Numbered from the stretch's first letter, positions 52,800 through 61,648 are shown. The stretch is DNA of 64,000 nucleotides from Thiohalomonas denitrificans (GCF_900102855.1 NZ_FMWD01000003.1:62001-126000); one strand, 5' to 3'. A program made the numbers and translations. Notes: a model not told the origin generated them from the letters alone.

Positions 52800-53276
52800 A
52801 TGGCTGGGATCAAGAGTTTTGAGGGGGAGCTGACCGTCAGCGGTGCCAAATTCGGTATCGTCGTCAGCCGCTTCAATAGTTTTGTAGTGGAAAGCCTCCT
52901 GGACGGTGCGGTGGACACCATCAAACGCCACGGCGGTGCCGAACAGCACATCGAGGTCGTTCGGGTTCCGGGCGCCTTCGAGATGCCGCTGGCCGCCAAA
53001 CGCATGGTTGCCGCCGGTCGCTACGATGCCATCATCGCACTGGGGGCAGTGATTCGCGGCGGTACTCCACACTTTGAATATGTCGCTTCGGAATGCACCA
53101 AGGGACTCGCCCAGGTCTCCCTGGATAGCGGAATCCCCATGGCATTTGGCGTGCTGACCGTCGACAGTATTGAACAGGCCATCGAACGCGCCGGGACCAA
53201 AGCCGGCAACAAGGGAGCCGAGGCCGCCATGTCCGCCATCGAGATGGTCAATTTGCTCCCCAAACTCGACGCCTGA
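52800..53276 (+). CDS. ribH: 6,7-dimethyl-8-ribityllumazine synthase
   Basis: A 158-residue lumazine synthase, penultimate step of riboflavin formation; it assembles into capsid-like cages in the family. Motifs: [43 protein letters not shown] and PMAFGVLT with GNKGAEAA. It is followed by nusB after 17 bases, the conserved ribH-nusB pair. Confidence 0.98.
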   Translation: MAGIKSFEGELTVSGAKFGIVVSRFNSFVVESLLDGAVDTIKRHGGAEQHIEVVRVPGAFEMPLAAKRMVAAGRYDAIIALGAVIRGGTPHFEYVASECTKGLAQVSLDSGIPMAFGVLTVDSIEQAIERAGTKAGNKGAEAAMSAIEMVNLLPKLDA

Positions 53277-53293
53277 GGAGGTCGCAACCTATT

Positions 53294-53728
53294 ATGAGTC
53301 GCGCCCGCAGCTGCGCCCGACAGCGTGCTATTCAGGCCCTCTATCAATGGCAGGTAGGGGGCCAGGACCTTGCTGACATTGAGGCCGACTTCCTCGCGGA
53401 GCAGGATATGGAGGGCTGCGATCTCGATTATTTCTCGGAGTTGCTGCATCAGATTCCGGCTCGGCTCGACGAGTTGAACAAGGCGATCGACCCTTGCCTG
53501 GACCGGCCGATCAGTCAAGTCGACCCGGTGGAACGTGCCATCCTGAGCACCGGTGTCTATGAACTGAAGTTTCGTATCGACATTCCCTATCGTGTTGTCA
53601 TCAATGAAGCGGTGGAGCTGGCCAAGATCTTCGGGGGGGAACAGGGCCACCGCTACGTGAACGGCATTCTCGACAAGGTATCGCGGACGCTGCGCAAAAC
53701 CGAAGTGGAAGCGGCCCGCAAGCGCTGA
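53294..53728 (+). CDS. nusB: transcription antitermination factor NusB
   Basis: A 144-residue all-helical RNA-binding protein that with NusE recognises boxA in rRNA operons. It begins with the arginine-rich RARSCARQRAIQALYQWQ and carries RPISQVDPVERAIL and PYRVVINEAVELAK, then RYVNGILDKV. Standard length. It lies between ribH and thiL, the usual order. Confidence 0.97.
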   Translation: MSRARSCARQRAIQALYQWQVGGQDLADIEADFLAEQDMEGCDLDYFSELLHQIPARLDELNKAIDPCLDRPISQVDPVERAILSTGVYELKFRIDIPYRVVINEAVELAKIFGGEQGHRYVNGILDKVSRTLRKTEVEAARKR

Positions 53729-53767
53729 AGTCGATTCGTGCGCTTCGCCTGGGGCGTAGCGAGCCGC

Positions 53768-53879
53768 GGGGCGCGCCTCTTGCCAGGTATTGCCTCCGCT
53801 CTGTCGGTAGGAGGGCCGCCCCGGCGCGATGGCGGTCGTGATAAAAATCATCGCGAGGGCGCGCCTTCTGCAGAGGTAT
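53768..53879. repeat. REP-like GTAGGAG repeat between nusB and thiL
   Basis: It contains GGCGCGCCTCTTGCCAGGTAT and a related downstream copy GGCGCGCCTTCTGCAGAGGTAT, plus GTAGGAGGGCCGCC followed by a palindrome CGCGATG ... CATCGCG (53825-53855). This matches the general look of GTAGGAG-type REP elements of gammaproteobacteria. It interrupts an otherwise tight operon. Confidence 0.6.
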
Positions 53880-53886
53880 CCACAAG

Positions 53887-54888
53887 ATGGCGTTATCGGA
53901 ATTTCAGCTGATTGATCGTGTTTTCGCCGCCCGGGCGGCCGCCCGGGCCGATGTATCGCTGGGGATCGGCGATGATGCAGCGCTGCTGAGTGTCCCGGCC
54001 GGTATGGAGTTGGCCGTGGCCATTGACGGGTTGCACGCCGGCATTCATTTCCCGGAAGATACCGATCCGAAGGCCATCGGTCACAAGGCGCTGGCGGTCA
54101 ACCTGAGCGATCTGGCCGCAATGGGCGCGGACCCGGCCTGGGCCACGCTCTTCCTCAGCCTTCCTCATCCCGATGAAACCTTCGCCAGTCACTTCGCGGA
54201 CGGATTTTTCAGCCTGGCCGAGCGTTTCGGGGTGGCACTGGTGGGGGGAGATACGGTTCGGGGGCCGCTGTGTGCCGTGGTTCAGGCGCACGGTTTTGTC
54301 CCTGCAGGGGAGGCGCTTCGCCGTAGTGGTGCCCGTCCCGGAGACGGGATTTACGTCACGGGCACTCTCGGGGATGCCGGTGCCGGCCTGGGCGTGGTAC
54401 AGGGACGGCTCGATATTGCCGCTCCGGATGGGGATTTCCTGCGCAATCGGCTGGATTATCCCGAAGCCCGACTCAGAACTGGCCGGGCTCTGCGTGGAGT
54501 CGCCAGTGCGGCCATCGATGTCTCCGATGGGATCCTGTCGGACCTGGGCCATATCCTGTCGCAAAGCGGTGTCGGTGGACGTATCGAAATCGGCTGTCTG
54601 CCACGCTCGGAAGTCCTGTTGCGAACCTTGCCGGAGCCGGACGGCATCAATCTGGCCCTCAGCGCCGGTGACGATTATGAACTCTGCTTTACCGTAGCTG
54701 CCGACCATGAACCACGCCTCCAGTCGCTGGCGGAGGGGCTGGAGTGTCCCATCACCCGCATCGGCCGGATTGAATCGGAATCGGGTCTGAGGTTGATCGG
54801 TCCCGATGGTCGTATCTACGCCTGTGACGGATCCGGCTATGACCACTTCAAGGGCACTGATAATGGAAGAGATGACGGCGATCACTGA
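53887..54888 (+). CDS. thiL: thiamine-monophosphate kinase
   Basis: A 333-residue ATP-dependent kinase forming thiamine diphosphate. PurM-like fold; motifs LGIGDDAALL near the start, GHKALAVNLSDLAAMGADP, LVGGDTVRGP and AIDVSDGILSDLGHIL. The 3-prime end overlaps pgpA by 26 bases. Its place after nusB is the conserved nusB-thiL-pgpA order. Confidence 0.97.
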   Translation: MALSEFQLIDRVFAARAAARADVSLGIGDDAALLSVPAGMELAVAIDGLHAGIHFPEDTDPKAIGHKALAVNLSDLAAMGADPAWATLFLSLPHPDETFASHFADGFFSLAERFGVALVGGDTVRGPLCAVVQAHGFVPAGEALRRSGARPGDGIYVTGTLGDAGAGLGVVQGRLDIAAPDGDFLRNRLDYPEARLRTGRALRGVASAAIDVSDGILSDLGHILSQSGVGGRIEIGCLPRSEVLLRTLPEPDGINLALSAGDDYELCFTVAADHEPRLQSLAEGLECPITRIGRIESESGLRLIGPDGRIYACDGSGYDHFKGTDNGRDDGDH

Positions 54889-55369
54889 GCCGGAAGAGCG
54901 CAGCCCCCGTGAGGTCTGGAGAGACCCGCGCTGCCTGCTCGCCTTCGGATTCGGCAGCGGGTTGTCACCGGCGGCTCCGGGAACGGTGGGAACCCTGGCG
55001 GCGATACCGCTTTACCTCGTGCTGGAACCGCTCGGAGTGGGTGCCTACCTGCTGATTATGGCGCTGGTCTTCGTCATTGGTATAAGCCTCTGCACCCATG
55101 CGGCGAAGGTGCTGGGTGTGCACGATCACCCGGCCATCGTATGGGATGAATTCGCCGGCTACTTGCTGACGATGACCGCCGCACCTGCCGGCTGGCAGTG
55201 GCCGCTTATCGGCTTTGTCTTGTTTCGTTTTTTCGATATCGTAAAACCCTGGCCTATCGGCTGGGTGGATCGTCGCGTGAGCGGCGGGTTCGGAATCATG
55301 ATCGACGATATCCTGGCAGCAGTCCCCGCCTGGTTTCTCTTGCAAGGCGCGGCGCGGATTCTGGGCTGA
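54863..55369 (+). CDS. pgpA: phosphatidylglycerophosphatase A
   Basis: A 168-residue integral membrane phosphatase in phosphatidylglycerol synthesis. Motifs LAFGFGSGLSPAAPGTVGTL, HDHPAIVWDEFAGYLLTM, FRFFDIVKPWPIGWVD and GGFGIMIDDILAA are family hallmarks, with several membrane helices. The start at 54863 has AAGGG at good spacing; ATG 54872 is an alternative. It overlaps thiL by 26 bases and ends the operon. Confidence 0.95.
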   Translation: MEEMTAITEPEERSPREVWRDPRCLLAFGFGSGLSPAAPGTVGTLAAIPLYLVLEPLGVGAYLLIMALVFVIGISLCTHAAKVLGVHDHPAIVWDEFAGYLLTMTAAPAGWQWPLIGFVLFRFFDIVKPWPIGWVDRRVSGGFGIMIDDILAAVPAWFLLQGAARILG

Positions 55370-55720
55370 GCCTCCTGAAGAACTTAACGATTCAGACCCC
55401 TTTTGGATTTCTAACCACGAGGAACATGGGGCGCACCGGGAGAAAAAGATCGGATAACCTGTTTTGCCCGTGGTTACCATTCGTCGTTGATTTGGGCCTG
55501 TGCAGCAGGGGGGGTACGGCTCGCGGTCTAAATCAAGGGCAGTACGGCTAAGCACGCCAAGAAGCAACTTCTACTACCTATTTCACCCCGTGCGCCCCGT
55601 GATCCCCGTGGTGCAAACGCCGTTCTTCAGGCCCGGCTCAGCGATTTCCTTGTTATCGTCCGGGCATGGCGGTAGCTTTGGTTAGTCTGAATACACCTGC
55701 GATCAGGTAAGGAGAGCCTC
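55370..55720. other. repeat-filled gap after pgpA, 351 bases, no gene
   Basis: It holds CCTCCTGAAGAACTTA (55371-55386), the reverse complement of the TTCAGGAGG units at 24737 and 24927. A pair AACCACGAGGAACATGGGGC (from 55422) and CCGTGCGCCCCGTGATCCCC (from 55589) forms a long imperfect palindrome of the CCACGGGG family. Between them is an inverted copy of the CCGTACCCCCTGCTGC repeat (55494-55525). The last 60 bases precede the retropepsin gene and include AAGGAGAG, its ribosome site. Confidence 0.65.
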
Positions 55721-56386
55721 ATGGGCAGGAAGGCCAGTTTCTCACCACTGCGAAGCGCTGTATCGGCGCTCCTTTTCGGCGCCGCGATGGTCGTCTGGGC
55801 CGGTCCGAACATTATCGTGCTGGGACTGTTCAGCGGTAAGGCAGTGCTCACCATTGACGGAGAACGCCGGGTGCTTTCCGAGGGTGATATCAGTCCTGAA
55901 GGGGTGCGATTGATCCAGGCGGACAGCGAGGGGGCGGTGGTCGAGGTGGAGGGCCGGCGCGAGCGATTGGCACTCGGGACCCATATCGGCTCAACATTCA
56001 GTGCCGCCAAACAGCGAGAGGTCCGAATCTGGCCCGATACCGGCGGCATGTATACCATTGACGGGTCAATCAACGGCTACTCCATCACCTTCATGGTCGA
56101 TACCGGAGCCACCCTGGTATCGATGAATTCAACCGAAGCCAGACGGCTGGGGGTCGACTACCTGCGGGATGGTCGTCCGGCCATGCTGGAGACGGCTTCC
56201 GGCCGTGAAAAGGCGTATCGGGTGAACCTGGACAGGATATCGGTAGGGGAGATCAAGGTCCGCAATGTGCCTGCGGTCGTGCTGGAGGGAAACCTGCCGA
56301 GCAGAACGCTGCTCGGGATGTCGTTTCTTGACCAACTGGATATGCAACGGGACGGCAAGGCGCTGGTGTTGCGCTCGAAATGGTGA
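55721..56386 (+). CDS. retropepsin-like aspartic protease (membrane/periplasmic)
   Basis: A 221-residue exported protein with an N-terminal signal or anchor (SAVSALLFGAAMVVWAGPN). A small domain at residues 35-90 resembles a periplasmic beta fold. The C-terminal single-domain aspartic protease of clan AA has catalytic FMVDTGATLVSM and the later LLGMSFLDQL motif. This corresponds to the TIGR02281-type family in proteobacteria, which must dimerise for activity. Substrates are unknown. No operon partner is evident; it is followed by a nest of mobile repeats. Confidence 0.85.
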   Translation: MGRKASFSPLRSAVSALLFGAAMVVWAGPNIIVLGLFSGKAVLTIDGERRVLSEGDISPEGVRLIQADSEGAVVEVEGRRERLALGTHIGSTFSAAKQREVRIWPDTGGMYTIDGSINGYSITFMVDTGATLVSMNSTEARRLGVDYLRDGRPAMLETASGREKAYRVNLDRISVGEIKVRNVPAVVLEGNLPSRTLLGMSFLDQLDMQRDGKALVLRSKW

Positions 56387-56525
56387 TCGAAGCCCGTCCC
56401 GGGATATCAGCAGTGTAGTTGCCGCGAGGGGCTTTCGAGTCGCCCTGGGTGGACCAGGCGCACATGCACCCTCCGTCCGGGTTGCCATGTCGACAGGGCG
56501 CGCCGTAATCCACCGCATGGGCACC
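56387..56525. other. short gap with no recognised feature
   Basis: 139 bases between the retropepsin stop and the first inverted-repeat element. No terminator or gene is evident. Confidence 0.35.
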
Positions 56526-56792
56526 AGTGTACTGTTGCATGCTTGGCGGTGCTTTCAGCGAGCCGCTGGCCGGCCAGATGCAAGGCGCGTTTCGCAGGGA
56601 ATGGTGTGCCCTTTTCAAGAAACGCAACGCCGCAGATGGCCGGCCAGCGGCTCGCCCGGAGGGAGCCCCCCAAAAAACGCCATGACGGCGTTGCAGCGCT
56701 TGACAAGGGGATAACCATTGCCTGCGCGCTGCGCCTTGTCCTGACGTTTTTGGGGGGCTCTGAAAGTATCGCCAAGCATGCAACAGTACACT
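56526..56792. mobile_element. 267-base nested palindromic element with 33-bp terminal inverted repeats
   Basis: Outer arms at 56526-56558 (AGTGTACTGTTGCATGCTTG...) and 56760-56792 (...CAAGCATGCAACAGTACACT) pair at 31 of 33 positions. Inside, GAGCCGCTGGCCGGCCA (56560-56576) pairs with TGGCCGGCCAGCGGCTC (56638-56654). GAGCCCCCCAAAAAACG (56662-56678) pairs with CGTTTTTGGGGGGCTC (56745-56760). No transposase frame is present. It looks like a compound non-autonomous element; the right end abuts the next element. Confidence 0.72.
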
Positions 56793-56794
56793 AG

Positions 56795-56922
56795 GAGCCT
56801 GTCCGAGAACAGCTATGGGCTCCAAAATGTAGGTTGGCGCTGAGGAACGAAGCCTAACAAAATCGCGTTGGGGTTCGCATAGCTCACCCCAACCTAAAAA
56901 AACGATGTTCTCGGACAGGCCA
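56795..56922. mobile_element. 128-base MITE flanked by CTAG duplication at the folE2 stop codon
   Basis: Terminal arms GAGCCTGTCCGAGAACA (56795-56811) and TGTTCTCGGACAGGCCA (56906-56922) match at the inner 15 of 17 positions. CTAG flanks both ends (56791-56794 and 56923-56926), an apparent target-site duplication. The ends match those of the element at 43330-43585. The interior carries a palindrome TAGGTTGG ... CCAACCTA. The right CTAG contains the reverse complement of the folE2 stop codon TAG. Confidence 0.8.
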
Positions 56923-57720
56923 CTAGAGCCGCTTGTCTTTCTCGATGAGTGCGTAGGCGGAGTGGTTGTGGATGGATTCGAAATTTTCCGATTCCACCAC
57001 ATATTGGGCGATGCGGTCGTCGGCATTCAGGCGCACGGCGATATCGCGGACGATGTCTTCCACGAATTTCGGATTGTCATAGGCGCGTTCCGTCACCATC
57101 TTTTCGTCCGGCCTCTTGAGCAGACCGTAGAGCTCGCAGGAGGCTTCCGACTCGACCAGGTCGATGATGTCCTCGATCCACACGAATCCGCGGGTTTCGA
57201 CGGCAACCGTAACGTGGGAGCGTTGGTTATGGGCACCCCGTTCAGAGATTTTCTTGGAACAGGGACAGAGACTGGTGACCGGGACAATTACCTTCACCTT
57301 CAGCTTCGGTTCGCCGTTAGCCACCTCGCCAATGAAGGTGACATCGTAGTCCATCAGGCTTTCAACACCCGAGATCGGCGCCTTCTTGTTCACGAAGTAG
57401 GGGAAGACCATCTCGATGTGCCCCGCTTCGGCCTCTAGCAACTCGGTCATCTCCGACAGCATGTCCTTGAAGGATTCCACCGACAGTTCCCGTTCATGCC
57501 GATTGATAATCTCCACGAAGCGGGACATGTGCGTGCCCTTGAAATTGTGGGGCAGGTTCACATACATGTTGAAGTTGGCAATCGTGTGCTGTTCCCCGCC
57601 GCTGCGGTCGCGGATCCGCACCGGATGGCGAATATCCTTGATGCCCACTTTGTTAATCGGAATGCGCCGGGTATCCTCGCTGCTCTGGACGTCGGCAATC
57701 GGCTGACAGGGTTTGTTCAT
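56923..57720 (-). CDS. folE2: GTP cyclohydrolase FolE2 (type IB)
   Basis: A 265-residue T-fold enzyme converting GTP to 7,8-dihydroneopterin triphosphate, first step to folate and queuosine, in a form that can use metals other than zinc. The active-site region is [20 protein letters not shown] with the catalytic cysteine, and SHNHSAY-like [11 protein letters not shown] near the end. Preceded on the same strand by queD, 4 bases away, so the pair probably feeds 7-deazaguanine synthesis. Its stop codon lies inside the CTAG duplication of a neighbouring MITE. Confidence 0.95.
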   Translation of the reverse strand: MNKPCQPIADVQSSEDTRRIPINKVGIKDIRHPVRIRDRSGGEQHTIANFNMYVNLPHNFKGTHMSRFVEIINRHERELSVESFKDMLSEMTELLEAEAGHIEMVFPYFVNKKAPISGVESLMDYDVTFIGEVANGEPKLKVKVIVPVTSLCPCSKKISERGAHNQRSHVTVAVETRGFVWIEDIIDLVESEASCELYGLLKRPDEKMVTERAYDNPKFVEDIVRDIAVRLNADDRIAQYVVESENFESIHNHSAYALIEKDKRL

Positions 57721-57724
57721 AGAT

Positions 57725-58108
57725 TCATCCTTCCTCGGTATAGCGGACGCAGGCGCGCTCCGTCTCCCAAAGCGTAATGGCGCAGACCTTCACCCGTTGA
57801 TCGTTCAACCGTTCCCCGATCTGGCGGTAGATATAGGCCGCCATGTTTTCGGCAGTGGGATTGAGCTCATCGAACGGTGGTATCTCGTTGAGATACCGGT
57901 GATCGAGCTCTTCGGTTACCTCTCGGGCTGCCTGCTTGATTCTCTTGAAATCAACGACCATACCCATACGGTCAAGCGCCGGTGCAGCCACTTCCACTTC
58001 GACTTTCCAGTTGTGGCCGTGCAGATGCTGACAATCGCCCGGATAATCCCTCAATGAGTGGGCTGCGGCGAAGTCGGTCACCACCTTGAGCGTATATTGC
58101 GCCGTCAT
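57725..58108 (-). CDS. queD: 6-carboxytetrahydropterin synthase (QueD/PTPS family)
   Basis: A 127-residue T-fold enzyme making 6-carboxytetrahydropterin from dihydroneopterin triphosphate in queuosine synthesis. Zinc and active-site motif CQHLHGHNW with the catalytic cysteine, FAAAHSL near the start, [18 protein letters not shown] and ETERACVRY. It lies between dxs and folE2 on the minus strand; FolE2 makes its substrate, so the two form a mini-pathway. Confidence 0.95.
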   Translation of the reverse strand: MTAQYTLKVVTDFAAAHSLRDYPGDCQHLHGHNWKVEVEVAAPALDRMGMVVDFKRIKQAAREVTEELDHRYLNEIPPFDELNPTAENMAAYIYRQIGERLNDQRVKVCAITLWETERACVRYTEEG

Positions 58109-58132
58109 GGTTTTAGATAGTTGACTTAATCA

Positions 58133-60034
58133 CTAAGAATTTACGCGGGTCGCTGGCGTTTGGCAAGCGCTGGTGCCAAGCCGCGCCTGAATGGCGCCGA
58201 TTATACCATCGCGGTCCAGGCCGCAGGCCGCGAGCAGCTGTTCGCGTGTGCCCTGTTCGATAAAGACATCCGGCAGCCCGAGCTGCAGTAGTGGTGTTGT
58301 GGTTGCGTGGGCGGCCAGGCTTTCGCCAATCGCGGAGCCCGCTCCGCCCATCAGCGCGTTGTCCTCCACGGTGACCAGCAGATCGTGGGAGCCCGCAGCC
58401 TCCAGGAGCGCCTGCGTGTCCAGCGGTTTGATGAAACGCATGTTGTAGACGCTGGCATCGAGCACTTCTGCCGCGGCGAGCGCCTCCTGAACAAGGCTGC
58501 CGAAGGCCAGAATGGCGATCTTCCGGCCCTGCCGGCGCCGTTCGGCCTTGCCGAGGGGGAGGGCTTCCATGGTCTTGTTCACCGCGGTACCCGGCCCGGT
58601 ACCACGCGGATAACGAACAGCTGCCGGGCCGTTCTGCATAAAGCCGGTGTAAAGCATCTGCCGACATTCGTTCTCATCGCTGGCTGCCATGATGATCAGG
58701 TTCGGGATACAGCGCAGGAAGCTGAGATCATAGTTTCCGGAATGCGTCGGACCGTCCGCTCCCACCAGACCACCCCGGTCGATGGCGAACAGCACCGGCA
58801 GGTTCTGCAGGGCGACATCATGAATCAACTGGTCATAGGCGCGCTGCAAAAAGGTCGAGTAGATCGCCACCACCGGTTTGATGCCATCACACGCCAGGCC
58901 CCCCGCCAGTGTCACCGCGTGCTGCTCGGCGATGCCGACGTCAATGTAACGCTCCGGAAACCGTTCCGAGAATTCCACCAGTCCGGAACCTTCCCTCATG
59001 GCTGGTGTGATGCCGACCAGGCTTTCATCGCTGGCGGCCATGTCACACAGCCAATCACCGAACACTCGTGTGTAGGTGGGGCCGCTTCCACTCCCCTGCA
59101 TCTCGCCCGTTTCCGGATCAAAGGCTGAGACACCATGGTATGCACAAGGGTTCGCTTCGGCCGGTGCGAAACCCTTGCCCTTGCGCGTGACCACGTGAAG
59201 AAACTGGGGTCCGTTCAGGGATTTCAGGTTGCCGAGGGTTTTCACGAGGTTCTCGACATCGTGCCCGTCAACCGGGCCGATATAGTTGAATCCGAGTTCC
59301 TCGAACAGCGTCCCCGGGACCACCATGCCCTTGGCGTGTTCCTCGACGCGGCGGGCCAGCTCCCACATGGGTGAGGGCATGGTCTGCAGGACCTTTTTGG
59401 AGCCTTCGCGCATGGTGGAGTAGAACTTGCCGGACAGCATCCGCGCCAGATAATTGGAGAGGCCGCCGACATTCGGTGAAATCGACATCTCGTTGTCGTT
59501 GAGTACCACGAGCAGATTGGCATCGAGGTCGCCGGCATGGTTGAGCGCCTCGAACGCCATGCCGGCCGTCATGGCACCATCACCAATCACCGCGACCACC
59601 CGGCGGCCGCTATGCTGCTGTTGCGCAGCGAGGGCCATCCCGAGGGCTGCACTCACCGAGGTACTGGAGTGGCCCACGCCAAACGTATCGTAGGGGCTCT
59701 CGTCGCGCTTCGGGAAACCGGCGAGACCGTTCAGCTGTCGCAAGGTCGACATCTGCTTGCGGCGTCCCGTCAGGATCTTGTGGGGATAGCTCTGGTGGCC
59801 GACATCCCAGACGATGCGATCTTCGGGAGTATCGAAGACGTAATGGAGGGCAATCGTGAGCTCAACCGCGCCCAGGCCCGCCGACAGATGACCCCCGGTG
59901 CGGCCGATCGAGCCGATCATGAAGCTGCGCAACTCTTCTGCCAGCTGTTTGAGTTGCGGGGGAGATAACTCCTTCAGCTGATCGGGATAATCGATCCGAT
60001 CGAGGAGGGAAGCGGAGGCATTGTGATCGGGCAT
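58133..60034 (-). CDS. dxs: 1-deoxy-D-xylulose-5-phosphate synthase
   Basis: A 633-residue thiamine-diphosphate enzyme joining pyruvate and glyceraldehyde 3-phosphate, the entry step of the MEP isoprenoid pathway. Motifs: [17 protein letters not shown], the ThDP motif [35 protein letters not shown] and PIGKAE-like [11 protein letters not shown]. Length is close to the E. coli protein (620). It belongs to xseB-ispA-dxs, here with a 267-base gap holding a palindromic element before it. Confidence 0.97.
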   Translation of the reverse strand: MPDHNASASLLDRIDYPDQLKELSPPQLKQLAEELRSFMIGSIGRTGGHLSAGLGAVELTIALHYVFDTPEDRIVWDVGHQSYPHKILTGRRKQMSTLRQLNGLAGFPKRDESPYDTFGVGHSSTSVSAALGMALAAQQQHSGRRVVAVIGDGAMTAGMAFEALNHAGDLDANLLVVLNDNEMSISPNVGGLSNYLARMLSGKFYSTMREGSKKVLQTMPSPMWELARRVEEHAKGMVVPGTLFEELGFNYIGPVDGHDVENLVKTLGNLKSLNGPQFLHVVTRKGKGFAPAEANPCAYHGVSAFDPETGEMQGSGSGPTYTRVFGDWLCDMAASDESLVGITPAMREGSGLVEFSERFPERYIDVGIAEQHAVTLAGGLACDGIKPVVAIYSTFLQRAYDQLIHDVALQNLPVLFAIDRGGLVGADGPTHSGNYDLSFLRCIPNLIIMAASDENECRQMLYTGFMQNGPAAVRYPRGTGPGTAVNKTMEALPLGKAERRRQGRKIAILAFGSLVQEALAAAEVLDASVYNMRFIKPLDTQALLEAAGSHDLLVTVEDNALMGGAGSAIGESLAAHATTTPLLQLGLPDVFIEQGTREQLLAACGLDRDGIIGAIQARLGTSACQTPATRVNS

Positions 60035-60125
60035 CAGAGCGTATTAGTGCGGAAAACCGTTAATGATGGTACGGCCCGGGCGGGGTTGCAAGTCGGGGTA
60101 ACCCCGGGCGCCCGGCGTGTCTGAA

Positions 60126-60293
60126 TTAGCAGCCCGTCGGACTTAACCGATCGTAGCGAGGGAAAGCCGGTTTGAGACAGATTTTCCGATTTTTGGAGGC
60201 GAATAGTGGGCCCATTTAACGAAAAAAATCGGAAAATATGGCCAAACCCGGCTTTTCCGCAGTAGATTAGCGTTGAGTCCGACAGGCTGCTAA
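60126..60293. mobile_element. 168-base palindromic (MITE-like) element between ispA and dxs
   Basis: Outer arms TTAGCAGCCCGTCGGACTTAAC (60126-60147) and its near reverse complement at 60272-60293 match at 20 of 22 positions. Inner arms AAGCCGGTTTG (60168) / CAAACCCGGCTT and ATTTTCCGATTTTT (60180) / AAAAAATCGGAAAATAT extend the palindrome almost to its centre. No coding sequence is present. It begins 8 bases after the ispA stop, so ispA-dxs transcripts would carry a long hairpin. Confidence 0.75.
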
Positions 60294-60301
60294 ACATCGG
60301 T

Positions 60302-61186
60302 TCAGTTGGCCCGTTTTACAATATAGTCGGCCAGAGCTCTCAATGGATCAGCCGAAGGCCCGAACGGTTTCAGGTCATCAAGAGCCCGCCGATGCAGGGC
60401 CCTGGTCTTTTCCCTGGCACCTTCCAGGCCCAACAGCGCCGTGTAGGTCGGTTTCCGGCGTGCAGCATCCGATCCCTGGGGCTTGCCGAGTGTTTCCGTG
60501 TCGGCTACTACGTCCAGAATATCGTCACGGATCTGAAACGCAAGCCCGACGGCTCGGGCGTAGTCGTCCAGACGCTCCAGGGTTTCCGGCACTGTGGTCG
60601 GCTGGCTCAGAACCCCCAGCCGGACGCCGGCCCGGATCAGGGCGCCGGTCTTGTAGGCATGCATGGTCTCCAGCTGCTCCAGGGTGAGCTGCTGACCCAC
60701 CGCTTCCATATCGATGGCTTGTCCGCCGCACATGCCGCGGGATCCGGCAGCGGAGGCCAATTCACGAATCATCGCCATAGGTATGGTGGCATTCACGGAA
60801 TCTTGCTCCGCGAGGACTTCAAAGGCCAGCGACTGCAGCGCATCGCCAACCAGAATGGCCGTGGCTTCACCGAATGCCTTGTGGCAGGTGGGCTTTCCCC
60901 GGCGAAGGTCATCGTCATCCATGGCCGGGAGATCATCGTGAACAAGAGAGTAGGCGTGGATCAGTTCGATGGCCGCTGCGGGGGCATCGAGTTCCGCCGG
61001 CGCTGTGCCGACGGCCTGTCCGGCGGCATAAACGAGAACCGCTCGAACCCGCTTGCCACCGCCAAGGGCCGCATAGCGCATCGCCTCGTGTAGATACCCG
61101 GGGAGGTCATTCGCAGACGGCAATGATTTTTCCAGAACCTTCTCGGCCCGCTCCCGGTAATCCTCGAGAAGCTGTTCAACGGCCAT
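60302..61186 (-). CDS. ispA: farnesyl diphosphate synthase
   Basis: A 294-residue polyprenyl synthase condensing isopentenyl diphosphate to C15. First aspartate-rich motif in HDDLPAMDDDDLRRGKPT, second in FQIRDDILDVV; GGKRVRAVLVYAAGQ near residue 45. The small residues before the first motif are the farnesyl-length type. It is preceded by xseB (6 bases) and followed by dxs, the conserved order. Confidence 0.96.
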   Translation of the reverse strand: MAVEQLLEDYRERAEKVLEKSLPSANDLPGYLHEAMRYAALGGGKRVRAVLVYAAGQAVGTAPAELDAPAAAIELIHAYSLVHDDLPAMDDDDLRRGKPTCHKAFGEATAILVGDALQSLAFEVLAEQDSVNATIPMAMIRELASAAGSRGMCGGQAIDMEAVGQQLTLEQLETMHAYKTGALIRAGVRLGVLSQPTTVPETLERLDDYARAVGLAFQIRDDILDVVADTETLGKPQGSDAARRKPTYTALLGLEGAREKTRALHRRALDDLKPFGPSADPLRALADYIVKRAN

Positions 61187-61192
61187 CAGCGG

Positions 61193-61435
61193 CTACTCGC
61201 CGCTGCCTTCGAAAGGCTCCAGCGGTTCGCCATCGCTCTTCTCGACCAGCTGCTGCACCTTCTGTTCCGCCTCCTGAAGCGCCTTCTGACAGGCGCGGGT
61301 CAGTTCGATGCCGCGCTCGAAATCCTTTAGTGAATCCTCCAGGGTGAGATCGCCATGCTCCATCCGCTCGACCAGCTGCTCCAGCTCCTCGAGGGATCTC
61401 TCGAAATCGAACCGATCACTATTGGTCTTTGCCAC
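61193..61435 (-). CDS. xseB: exodeoxyribonuclease VII small subunit
   Basis: An 80-residue helical protein with FERSLEELEQLVERMEHGDL and LEDSLKDFERGIELTRACQK, the defining XseB motif. It joins XseA in a single-strand DNA exonuclease; xseA is elsewhere. The first gene of xseB-ispA-dxs. Confidence 0.96.
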   Translation of the reverse strand: MAKTNSDRFDFERSLEELEQLVERMEHGDLTLEDSLKDFERGIELTRACQKALQEAEQKVQQLVEKSDGEPLEPFEGSGE

Positions 61436-61536
61436 AGGGTTTGCTCCCGGGGAGTCGTGTGTAGGGCACTTATTAGAAGTGCTCCCTAGTCTATTATCTC
61501 ACGACGGTGCGCGGCCGGCGGTTTCCAATCGCACCA

Positions 61537-61566
61537 ATAAAAAGCCGCCGGACGGGGCCGGCGGCT
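61537..61566 (-). terminator. intrinsic terminator of the tRNA-Glu gene
   Basis: On the minus strand AGCCGCCG, short loop, CGGCGGCT, then TTTTTATT, 6 bases after the tRNA 3-prime end. Confidence 0.85.
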
Positions 61567-61572
61567 AGGATT

Positions 61573-61648
61573 TGGTGCTCCCAAGGGGAATCGAACCCCT
61601 GTTACCGACGTGAGAGGCCGGCGTCCTGGACCGCTAGACGATGGGAGC
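61573..61648 (-). tRNA. tRNA-Glu (anticodon CUC), CCA encoded
   Basis: Reading the minus strand: a 7-base-pair acceptor stem GCTCCCA/TGGGAGC, D arm containing GTCTAGCGG, anticodon stem-loop with loop CTCTCAC giving anticodon CUC, T arm AGGGGTTCGATTCCCCT, discriminator A and an encoded CCA. The body matches bacterial glutamate tRNAs. CUC decodes only GAG; a UUC isoacceptor must be elsewhere. The gene is divergent from pcnB. Confidence 0.95.

Noticed and set aside
56265-57026. Open frames across the inverted-repeat nest before folE2
   Set aside because: They run through palindromic repeats on both strands and have no conserved motif; produced by GC-rich repeat sequence.
58307-59128. 273-codon plus-strand frame inside dxs
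   Set aside because: Antisense shadow of a well-conserved enzyme, no ribosome site or motif.
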